In this document: one piece after another, positions 1-5,968 of the stretch
How positions within the stretch are numbered: position 1 is the first letter of the stretch
How the letters are laid out: each line of letters opens with the position of its first letter
Origin: Cyclobacteriaceae bacterium
Lineage (GTDB): Bacteria; Bacteroidota; Bacteroidia; Cytophagales; Cyclobacteriaceae
Direction: 5' to 3'
Length of the DNA: 6,419 nucleotides
Assembly (NCBI GenBank): GCA_029882675.1
Contig: JAOUKJ010000241.1
Coordinates: 1 to 6,419 of the forward strand
Translations under genes and position numbers: made by a program
Notes under the pieces: model-generated
The model's database searches: none
Seen by the model: the letters and a program-made list of their open reading frames with translations, nothing else
Told to the model about the DNA's origin: nothing

Positions 1-1
1 G

Positions 2-1051
2 TCGGGAGACAAGCCTTTTATGATGATGGTGCATCATAAGGCGCCCCACCGCAACTGGATGCCCAATACAAAGCACCTGGGGCTGTTTAAGGAAGACCTG
101 CCAATACCGGAAACATTGTTTGATGATTATGAAGGACGGCAGGCTGCTGCTGAACAGGACTTAAGCATAGACCGGATGTATCTGAGTTCTGATATGAAAC
201 TCAGGGAAGGGGACTATGAGAGAGAAACGGGAACCGGTGGTGGCCCACCAACAGCCAATCCTGTACGGGGCTGGGAAAGAACCATGAACAACTGGCTCAC
301 AGAAGAGCAGCGTACAGCCTGGAATGCCCACTATGATTCTGTAAACAGGGTGTTCAGGGAGGCCAACCTTCAGGGCGATGAACTGACAAAATGGAAATAC
401 CAACGCTATATCAAGGACTATCTGCGGTGCATCGTTTCGGTAGATGAAAATGTTGGTCGGCTTTTGGACTACCTGGATGAAAAGGGACTTGCAGATAATA
501 CCATCGTTGTTTATACCAGTGACCAGGGTTTTTACCTGGGCGAACATGGTTGGTACGACAAGCGGTTTATGTATGAAGAGTCTTTTGGCACCCCTATGAT
601 GGTTCGTTTTCCAGCAGCCATCAAGCCAGGTACGGTCAATGAAGACCTGATTGTAAACATAGACTTTGGGCCTACATTCCTGGATTATGCAGGGATTGAA
701 GTGCCGGAGGAAATGCAGGGCAGGTCGTTCAGAAACATAATAGAAGGGGGTGATAATAAGGATTGGCGCCAGGCTGTCTATTACCACTACTACGAATACC
801 CGCATGGCTGGCACAGTGTGAAGAAGCATTACGGTATTAGAAAAGACAGGTATAAGCTTATTCATTACTATGATGATATCGATACGTGGGAACTCTTCGA
901 CCTGCAAAACGACCCGCAGGAGATGAGCAACCTCTATGACCACCCTGAATACCTGGACATTCAGGATGCTATGCGAAAGGAGTTGTATGAGTTGCAGCAG
1001 GAAATGGGGGAACATCAGGAGATTATTGATAAAACGGTAATGAAACCATGA
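2..1051 (+). CDS. Sulfatase (S1 family, mucin-desulfating / GlcNAc-6-sulfatase-like), 5'-truncated by window edge
   Basis: Hydrolyses sulfate esters, probably on host or algal glycans; the exact substrate cannot be fixed here. The frame is open from base 2 (SGDKPF...), so the ATG at base 20 is an internal methionine and 349 C-terminal residues are visible out of roughly 500-550 usual for the family. Seen: the HHKAPHRNWMP segment close to the left edge, containing a conserved active-site lysine and histidine; the block TSDQGFYLGEHGWYDKRF (about bases 516-570), which carries the metal-site Asp-Gln and the conserved His and Lys of formylglycine sulfatases; and a typical C-terminal subdomain with YKLIHYY and ELFDLQNDPQEMSNLY. 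The formylglycine motif (C/S-x-P-x-R) and any signal peptide lie outside the window, so maturation type and export cannot be judged. The family assignment is strong; the substrate class is inferred from overall resemblance to Bacteroidetes mucin-desulfating enzymes. No clear terminator follows it. Confidence 0.93.
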   Translation, partial: SGDKPFMMMVHHKAPHRNWMPNTKHLGLFKEDLPIPETLFDDYEGRQAAAEQDLSIDRMYLSSDMKLREGDYERETGTGGGPPTANPVRGWERTMNNWLTEEQRTAWNAHYDSVNRVFREANLQGDELTKWKYQRYIKDYLRCIVSVDENVGRLLDYLDEKGLADNTIVVYTSDQGFYLGEHGWYDKRFMYEESFGTPMMVRFPAAIKPGTVNEDLIVNIDFGPTFLDYAGIEVPEEMQGRSFRNIIEGGDNKDWRQAVYYHYYEYPHGWHSVKKHYGIRKDRYKLIHYYDDIDTWELFDLQNDPQEMSNLYDHPEYLDIQDAMRKELYELQQEMGEHQEIIDKTVMKP

Positions 1052-1126
1052 GTATTATGATGACCCATCGGGAAATGTGTGCGGGTTTGGAAGACGAGGC
1101 TGGTTTGTGATTCAGAATAATTTTTG

Positions 1127-1198
1127 AGCGGGAAACGGGGATCGAACCCGCGACCCTCAGCTTGGGAAGCTGATGCTCTACCGCTGAGCTACTCCCGC
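1127..1198 (-). tRNA. tRNA-Gly (anticodon CCC)
   Basis: The minus strand folds into a complete 72-nt cloverleaf. The acceptor stem GCGGGAG pairs with TTCCCGC (G-T at position 7-66) with discriminator T. The D arm is GCTC/GAGC. The anticodon stem is TCAGC/GCTGA with loop TTCCCAA, so U33 is followed by CCC and the tRNA reads the glycine codon GGG. The variable loop is GGGTC, and the T arm GCGGG/CCCGT carries loop TTCGATC. No CCA is encoded (the next bases are CAAAA), so the end must be added by nucleotidyltransferase. Anticodon bases are about 1162-1164. It is transcribed toward the convergent sulfatase gene and lies downstream of a decayed partial copy of itself. Confidence 0.97.
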
Positions 1199-1227
1199 TT
1201 TAAATTACTGCAATTATTTCCCAGAAG

Positions 1228-1276
1228 AAGCTGATGCTCTATCCCCCCCGATTTTTTGGGGGAGTTACTCCTGCTT
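1228..1276 (-). pseudogene. Decayed 5' half of a second tRNA-Gly copy
   Basis: On the plus strand, 1228-1241 repeats 14 bases of the tRNA-Gly gene exactly (AAGCTGATGCTCTA, matching 1167-1180). Bases 1262-1276 match 13 of 15 bases of 1186-1200, the acceptor 5' strand and start of the D arm. Between these blocks the intact gene has 5 bases of D loop, whereas the remnant has 20 bases forming a C-run / T-run / G-run that can fold as a 5-bp G-C hairpin. The match runs from the 5' end to the anticodon stem; nothing recognisable of the anticodon loop, T arm or 3' acceptor strand follows. It cannot form a tRNA. It lies 5' of the intact gene on the same strand, as expected for a tandem pair in which the leading copy has decayed. 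Confidence 0.8.
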
Positions 1277-1294
1277 ATGCAGCCATGGTCACAT

Positions 1295-1302
1295 CAAAAG
1301 TA
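1295..1302 (-). promoter_or_regulatory. Probable -7 promoter element for the tRNA-Gly transcript
   Basis: The minus strand reads TACTTTTG, a perfect fit to the Bacteroidetes primary sigma -7 element TAnnTTTG. Transcription starting about 6-8 bases downstream would begin near 1288, roughly 12 bases before the tRNA remnant and 90 before the mature tRNA-Gly 5' end. A convincing -33 TTTG at the usual spacing of about 19 is missing; the upstream stretch is AT-rich (CTGAAATATC region). The call therefore rests on the -7 match and its position. Confidence 0.45.
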
Positions 1303-1343
1303 CAATAATAAATGATATGATATTTCAGGGAGTGATTTTTTTT

Positions 1344-1792
1344 TCATTTTGAGGCAGGCAATATGGAAGAGCAAGCATGACGGTCACTATTTATCCCAAA
1401 ATACTCCTCAAATACGTTAAACTTCTTTTTATAAATAAGAACAGAAACCACGATGATCATGGTAAGACATAAGCCCAGGTTGGCAATAAACTGACTTTTT
1501 ATTACGGCGTAATATGATAAGGCAGCAGCAGAATTATTCATTACAATATGAGCAAATGAAACTACCCAGATACTTTTACTTTTTATAGAGGCATAAGCAA
1601 AGTATGTAAACGTACAAACAGAACCTATGCCCAGAACGATAAAATTTAATACCTTTCCGGTAAGTTAAACGCAAAAGGATTGGAAATAACCAATGATAAC
1701 GGCAAGTGCCATAACTCACATCTCATATCCACCAATTCCTCCCCCGTGACCCGGCAGGTTTCACAATTCCTCAATTTTTCATTATCAGTCAT
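1344..1792 (-). pseudogene. Broken CPBP-family intramembrane metalloprotease (Abi/CAAX protease-like), C-terminal remnant with frameshift
   Basis: Two overlapping minus-strand frames together give the C-terminal half of a CPBP protease. The upstream frame (48 codons, ATG at 1792, stop at 1646-1648) contains CELWHLPLSLVISNPFAFNL, resembling CPBP motif 2 (WHLPL; W codon at 1709-1711). The other frame, open from 1664 to the TGA at 1344-1346, continues with TGKVLNFIVLGIG, a hydrophobic helix, then SKSIWVVSFAHIVMNNSAA, which fits motif 3 (SxW-x-x-H-x-x-x-N), and a last membrane helix ending in IYKKK. The switch falls near 1655-1670, where FAFNL runs into TGKV after a one-base slip. The N-terminal helices are absent. 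Motif 1 (EExxxR) is also missing, unless GEELVDMR at about 1721-1744 is a collapsed relic of it. The family normally has 200-300 residues. The reading is inferred from motif order. The stretch upstream of about 1745 is not recognisably CPBP, so the 5' boundary is soft. Only a 65-codon piece from an internal ATG at 1541 would look like a normal ORF. Confidence 0.7.
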
Positions 1793-1821
1793 TCGTCTAT
1801 AGACCTCTTGCCTCCGACTTC

Positions 1822-3294
1822 TCAATCCCCCATCTTAAACCTTATAATCATCCGCACCTCATCAACAGCCGGTACGCCTTCCCGGTAGGCTGGTTGCCAG
1901 GCCGGGCCTTCCATAATGAGCCGGACGGCCTCTTCATCGCAACCATAACCCAGGCCTTTGCTTACCGCGATGTGTGTGACGGAGCCATCGGGTTGTACAT
2001 TAAATACCAGGATAACGCGGCCTTCTATCTTCTCATTAAGAGCTTCGGTGGGGTAACGCAGGTTTTCCTGGATATATTTTTTAAATTCCCGTATGCCGTT
2101 TTCAGGCTCGGCCTCCCGGCTGAGAGGGACAGGCTGGTTTCCATGACCAACAATAACCATTTCACTGAGTTGTGCCAGGTCAGGTTCCATATTTATGGTG
2201 ATATCTTCATCGTCTGAAAAAACCACCTCTTCGGATACATACCCGATGAAATCAATACTGATTACACCGGTAGAATCCGCAGGCCTGGGCAGACTGAAGC
2301 GCCCATTGGCATCTGTGGTAGTGCCCAAATCGGTGCCTTTTACCATTACATTTGCTGCAGGAAGGGGCTTTTTATCATCGGTTGAATAGACAACGCCGTA
2401 GATATAATCCTCTCCCTGGATGATTTTGCCTTTGTTATTTAAAGGAGCCTCCGCTAATTGGCCGGAGATCACTCCGGTAACACGGTTGTCACTATATCCT
2501 TTTTTTGCGCTGCGGCTTACTTTTTCAGTCTCTTCCGGCTCTACAGCAACTTCGGCAGCCTTATCAGCACTTGCCGGTGCAGCGTCCCACTCCGGAGTAG
2601 GTTTTAGCGGAGGACTTGTCTTTGGTGTTTCAGTAGTTTCCAAAGTGGTTTCAGCCAATGCCACTTCCGCTGTTTTTTCATCAGCATCGCTAAGCGCCCC
2701 GGCTTTTTTTTCATCGGTGTCAACAATTTCCTTCATTTTGTCAACGGCAGGGGCCTCTTGTATTTGTTTGTTTAAAAATTCATTGACGCCGGGTCTATCT
2801 TCGGCTTTTGTTTTTTCTGTCGATGTTATGACATCGCTTTGCTCTTGTTCAGTCTCCCCGGCTCCTTCTTCATTTATGTCTTTATGAAAGGTGTCGCTTT
2901 GTGGCTGTTCAACAGGGGTTTCCTGTGGGACAGCCTGCCCTGTTTCTTCCGTCATCGAAAGGGATTCCTCGTTTTGCTTTCCGATGTTAGCCGTAAAGGT
3001 CATAACCAGATATATACTCACGCTTATGATGGCCAGACTGGCGGCCACTTTATAAAACAGGCCAAACCGGTTTCTGGTATTTTCGGCTGTACGTTTGGAC
3101 AACCGGGCAGAAACATCGGCAAGGTCAGTAGTCAGTTCAGAACCTTCAAGTGCTTCAAGTCCTTCCATAGCCTCTTGCATAAAGGGGTCGTCCAGGGCCT
3201 TCCGCTCAAGCCGTTGCTGTTCGGAAGAGTCAAGTTGGCCATCCAGGTATTTTCTTAGCTTTTCGCTTTCAATATGGTGTTTATTATCATTCAC
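1822..3294 (-). CDS. Anti-sigma factor fused to CarboxypepD-regulatory-like and TonB C-terminal domains
   Basis: This 490-residue protein probably holds the partner sigma factor inactive and carries a TonB-type domain in the periplasm. Residues 1-75 are a charged cytoplasmic region (KLRKYLDGQLDSSEQQRLE, then DDPFMQEAMEGLE) typical of Bacteroidetes anti-sigma factors. Residues 81-101 form the single membrane helix. Residues 105-270 are an acidic, Glu/Thr/Pro-rich linker long enough to cross the periplasm. Residues about 298-385 are a CarboxypepD-regulatory-like domain (GVVYSTDDKKPLPAANV, TTTDANGRF, DFIGY) ending in LSEMVIVGHG. Residues 400-490 are a TonB C-terminal domain (FKKYIQENLRYPTEA, GRVILVFNVQPDGSV, then PAWQPAYREGVPA and the closing strand VRMIIRF). 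The start is GTG at 3294, overlapping the sigma gene by 8 bases; the next in-frame ATG (residue 39) would remove the sigma-binding region. Domain calls are strong. The direction of signalling, and whether the TonB domain energises a receptor or only senses, is inference. Confidence 0.9.
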   Translation of the reverse strand: MNDNKHHIESEKLRKYLDGQLDSSEQQRLERKALDDPFMQEAMEGLEALEGSELTTDLADVSARLSKRTAENTRNRFGLFYKVAASLAIISVSIYLVMTFTANIGKQNEESLSMTEETGQAVPQETPVEQPQSDTFHKDINEEGAGETEQEQSDVITSTEKTKAEDRPGVNEFLNKQIQEAPAVDKMKEIVDTDEKKAGALSDADEKTAEVALAETTLETTETPKTSPPLKPTPEWDAAPASADKAAEVAVEPEETEKVSRSAKKGYSDNRVTGVISGQLAEAPLNNKGKIIQGEDYIYGVVYSTDDKKPLPAANVMVKGTDLGTTTDANGRFSLPRPADSTGVISIDFIGYVSEEVVFSDDEDITINMEPDLAQLSEMVIVGHGNQPVPLSREAEPENGIREFKKYIQENLRYPTEALNEKIEGRVILVFNVQPDGSVTHIAVSKGLGYGCDEEAVRLIMEGPAWQPAYREGVPAVDEVRMIIRFKMGD

Positions 3295-3874
3295 CGTCTT
3301 CCATACAGGTTTTTAAATTGCGTTTGCCGTTTTGAATATAGCTCTTTACTTTTTTCTGTGGAAATGAAGTGATTGCTTCTATCTCTTTATAACACTTTTT
3401 GTTTAAAAAAAATAACCGCACACACTGCTTTTGCTCATCTTTGAGTTGTTCAATACATTCCTCAAGTCTGGTCAGGTCGTTTTCCAGCGCCCTTTTGTCT
3501 TCATGATGGGAAATGTCAGGTATTTCCATAAAAGTATCAGGCATTTCTTCGGGCTGTCTTTTTTTTGACCGGAGTTCCATCAGACAATAGTTGCGGGTAG
3601 TCACGTGCAACCAGCTCTTGAAATTATGTATTTCAAATTTCTTAACCTTTTCTATAAGTTCTTCAAAGATCGACATGACGGCATCTTTGCTTTCATCGCG
3701 GTCTTTCAGGTATTTGAGACTAACACCATAAACCAAATGCGTATAGCGTCCATAGAGTTGTCCCAGGACTTCCAGATCACCCCGTTGCTTATACTCGTTG
3801 ATCAGCTCCAGGTCGGTCTTTTCTGTTGTGCTATATGGTGTTTTAAAATCCAATTTGGCTAAATGAAAGGCCAA
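3287..3874 (-). CDS. ECF RNA polymerase sigma factor (sigma-70 family)
   Basis: Directs RNA polymerase to an unknown envelope-related regulon. Of 195 residues, the sigma-2 region spans about 36-105 (LGQLYGRYTHLVYGVSLKYL, DESKDAVMSIFEELI, FKSWLHVTTRNYCLMELR) and the sigma-4 region about 135-190 (LEECIEQLKDEQKQCVRLFF, CYKEIEAITSFPQKKVKSYI, NGKRNLK), joined by a short acidic linker. There is no ATG before residue 67. The start is therefore a TTG, either at 3874 (an in-frame TGA lies 4 codons upstream, just before a nine-T run) or at 3853, which would give 188 residues and begin at DFKTP. It heads the operon with the anti-sigma/TonB gene and is divergent from the VWA gene. Autoregulation is likely by analogy with other ECF systems, but I could not identify its promoter in the roughly 60-85 bp divergent gap. 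Confidence 0.92.
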   Translation of the reverse strand: MAFHLAKLDFKTPYSTTEKTDLELINEYKQRGDLEVLGQLYGRYTHLVYGVSLKYLKDRDESKDAVMSIFEELIEKVKKFEIHNFKSWLHVTTRNYCLMELRSKKRQPEEMPDTFMEIPDISHHEDKRALENDLTRLEECIEQLKDEQKQCVRLFFLNKKCYKEIEAITSFPQKKVKSYIQNGKRNLKTCMEDGE

Positions 3875-3957
3875 GCTAAAAAAAAATCACATGAGTTTTA
3901 TGGAAAAAGATATAGTGTCTCATCATAAGGGAAATGTTTAACAAAAAGATAGAAATC

Positions 3958-5853
3958 ATGAGAACGAAGAGAATTGTTTTTTTTACCCTGATGGTACTGG
4001 CTATCAGTTCCTTTAATTCACCGGTACGAACCATAAAAGGAGTTGTGACGGATGCACAGGATGGCAGTACGCTGCCGGGTGTAAGTGTGGTTCTTAAAAA
4101 CACAACGAAAGGATCGACTACAGATATTAATGGTGAATATGAAATTGACGTGCCTGAAGTGGGTGGAGTGTTGGCGTTTTCATTTATTGGTTATACGACT
4201 AAGGAAGTAAAAGTCGCTGCAAACGATGTAATTAATGTGCAGTTGGAAGTCGATGTGCAGGAACTCAGTGAAATAGTTGTTACCGGCTATGGTAGCCGTG
4301 TAAAAAGGGCGCTGAGTGGCAGAGCATCAGGTGTGGAAATGGAAAAATCAAGAAAAGCATCAAGCTACGACATGGCTGCCCCTTCCCCTTCATACAGCCG
4401 GGGATATATTCAGCAGGAGCCAAATACCCAGCACAACACCGAAGGCTATGATGCCATCAATGAAAATATCTTTCTGGAGGTCGTCAAGAATCCACTTTCT
4501 ACTTTCTCCATCGATGTGGACGCAGCTTCCTATAGTAATATGCGTCGTTTCCTAAATAATGGACAAAAGCCCCCCAAAGATGCTGTACGTATAGAGGAAA
4601 TGGTAAACTATTTCAATTATGACTATAAGCAACCTGTTGGCGAACACCCCTTTGCGATCCATACAGAGATCAGTACGGCCCCATGGAATGAGCAGCATAA
4701 ATTGGTGCATATAGGACTTCAGGGCAAAGAGATCGCTACGGATGAACTGCCCCCTTCCAATCTGGTGTTCCTGATTGATGTATCCGGTTCCATGAGTTCC
4801 AGTAACAAATTGCCCTTGTTGAAGTCGGCTTTCAAATTGCTCACCGAGGAGCTCAGGGAAGAAGATAAGGTATCTATTGTAGTGTATGCCGGGGCAGCCG
4901 GTATGGTCTTGCCTCCCACCAGCGGGACAGATAAAAAGGCTATTTTTGCTGCATTTGACAAGTTACAAGCCGGCGGATCAACAGCGGGTGGCGCAGGGAT
5001 TAAGCTGGCCTATAGGACGGCTATGGAAAATTTTGTAGAGAGAGGCAATAACCGGGTGATTATCGCCACGGATGGTGATTTTAATGTAGGAGAATCCAGT
5101 AATGCAGCCATGGAACGCCTGATTGAAGAAAAGCGGGAACACGGAGTGTTTCTCACCGTATTAGGGTTTGGTATGGGCAACTACAAGGACTCTAAAATGG
5201 AAATTCTGGCTGATAAGGGCAATGGAAACTATGCCTATATAGACAATATCCTGGAGGCTAAAAAAGTGTTGGTGAATGAGTTTGGAGGTACGCTGTTTAC
5301 CATTGCCAAAGATGTGAAACTGCAGATTGAATTTAATCCTGCAAAAGTAAAGGCCTACAGACTGATCGGATATGAGAACAGGAAACTACAGAATGAAGAT
5401 TTTAATAATGATAAAAAAGATGCCGGTGAATTGGGCAGTGGCCACAGCGTTACAGCCCTTTATGAGATCATTCCTGTCGGTGTGGAGTCTGCATTTATCC
5501 CTGTGGATGAATTGAAATACCAGTCTACGAAAATTGATAAGACCGCCTACAGAACCGCTGAACTGATGACGGTGAAATTCAGATATAAGCAACCGGATGG
5601 GGCCAAGAGCAAATTGATTGTACACCCTGTAACAGATCAAATGACAAGCCTGTCTAAAACATCGGATAATTTCAGGTGGTCAGCGGCGGTGGCTTCATTC
5701 GGCATGCTCTTGAGAGACTCCGAATTTAAAGGAAGCACTACCATTGACAATGTACTTTCGCTGGCTCAGGGTGCCAAAGGAGCCGATGCTGAAGGTTACC
5801 GGATTGAGTTTATTAATCTGGTGAAGTCCAGCAGACTGATGGCCTCAAATTAA
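3958..5853 (+). CDS. Exported YfbK-like von Willebrand factor A protein with N-terminal CarboxypepD-regulatory-like domain
   Basis: A probable envelope protein with a metal-binding interaction domain; its function is not known. I choose the ATG at 3958 (631 residues), preceded by an A-rich stretch, because it opens a clean signal peptide (MRTKRIVFFTLMVLAISSFN). The in-frame ATG at 3934 would add eight residues in front. No lipobox cysteine is seen, so it is probably soluble or cleaved by signal peptidase I. Domains in 3958 numbering: CarboxypepD-regulatory-like about 26-105 (GVVTDAQDGSTLPGVSVVL, TTDINGEYE, FIGYTT) ending in LSEIVVTGYG; a low-complexity spacer to about 165; a YfbK-type N-terminal domain about 168-262 (NPLSTFSIDVDAASYSNMRR, RIEEMVNYFNYDY); VWA about 267-440 with intact MIDAS residues DVSGS, the Thr in AGGSTAGG and the Asp in ATDGDFN; and a DUF3520-like C-terminal domain to the end. 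E. coli YfbK shares the last three modules but, as far as I recall, not the first. It is divergent from the sigma operon and ends in a terminator. Confidence 0.92.
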   Translation: MRTKRIVFFTLMVLAISSFNSPVRTIKGVVTDAQDGSTLPGVSVVLKNTTKGSTTDINGEYEIDVPEVGGVLAFSFIGYTTKEVKVAANDVINVQLEVDVQELSEIVVTGYGSRVKRALSGRASGVEMEKSRKASSYDMAAPSPSYSRGYIQQEPNTQHNTEGYDAINENIFLEVVKNPLSTFSIDVDAASYSNMRRFLNNGQKPPKDAVRIEEMVNYFNYDYKQPVGEHPFAIHTEISTAPWNEQHKLVHIGLQGKEIATDELPPSNLVFLIDVSGSMSSSNKLPLLKSAFKLLTEELREEDKVSIVVYAGAAGMVLPPTSGTDKKAIFAAFDKLQAGGSTAGGAGIKLAYRTAMENFVERGNNRVIIATDGDFNVGESSNAAMERLIEEKREHGVFLTVLGFGMGNYKDSKMEILADKGNGNYAYIDNILEAKKVLVNEFGGTLFTIAKDVKLQIEFNPAKVKAYRLIGYENRKLQNEDFNNDKKDAGELGSGHSVTALYEIIPVGVESAFIPVDELKYQSTKIDKTAYRTAELMTVKFRYKQPDGAKSKLIVHPVTDQMTSLSKTSDNFRWSAAVASFGMLLRDSEFKGSTTIDNVLSLAQGAKGADAEGYRIEFINLVKSSRLMASN

Positions 5854-5874
5854 TCATATTCACCTGACCTGTGT

Positions 5875-5907
5875 AAATGGCTTGGAGATTCCTCCAAGCC
5901 ATTTTTT
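5875..5907 (+). terminator. Rho-independent terminator of the VWA gene
   Basis: A perfect 13-bp stem (AAATGGCTTGGAG at 5875-5887 with its complement at 5892-5904) encloses a 4-base loop ATTC and runs into a T tract. It starts 22 bases after the stop codon. The opposite strand offers only a short T run, so it is mainly active for the plus-strand gene, though it may also help separate the converging DUF4407-like gene. Confidence 0.92.
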
Positions 5908-5968
5908 ATCCTATACATAACAGTTCATGATTGCTTTGTATTTCATGCTTCTCCCCGGGCAAAAATGG

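Noticed and set aside
161..1015. 284-codon open frame antisense to the sulfatase
   Set aside because: It lies wholly opposite a well-matched sulfatase and its translation shows no recognisable domain; it is a shadow frame.
1243..1262. C-run / T-run / G-run hairpin as a transcription terminator
   Set aside because: On the minus strand the G run is followed by ATAGAG rather than a T tract; it sits inside the tRNA remnant and is better described as an insertion there.
1332..1344. GTGA followed by nine T, recurring in inverted orientation at 3878-3890, near the CPBP remnant and the sigma start
   Set aside because: The match is mostly a homopolymer and does not extend beyond it, so it is likely coincidence rather than an element end.
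1646..1792. 48-codon minus-strand ORF starting MTDNEKLRNCETC as an independent small Cys-containing protein
   Set aside because: Its second half is CPBP motif 2 and it ends at the frameshift, so it is better read as part of the broken protease. An unrelated N-terminal Cys-pair segment cannot be excluded.
2420..2887. 155-codon plus-strand open frame rich in Ser/Ala/Val
   Set aside because: It mirrors the low-complexity Glu/Thr/Ala linker of the anti-sigma gene, whose opposite strand naturally lacks stops. The same holds for the plus-strand frames at 1894-2217, 2195-2389, 2839-3258 and 3095-3316.
3905..3917. TATATCTTT on the minus strand of the divergent gap as a promoter for the sigma operon
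   Set aside because: It lacks the final G of TAnnTTTG and has no TTTG at the right spacing; ECF-dependent promoters also need not match this form. Not annotated.
5386..5640. 84-codon minus-strand open frame inside the VWA gene
   Set aside because: It is antisense to a conserved coding region and shows no family features; the frames at 4316-4555 and 4719-4961 are rejected likewise.
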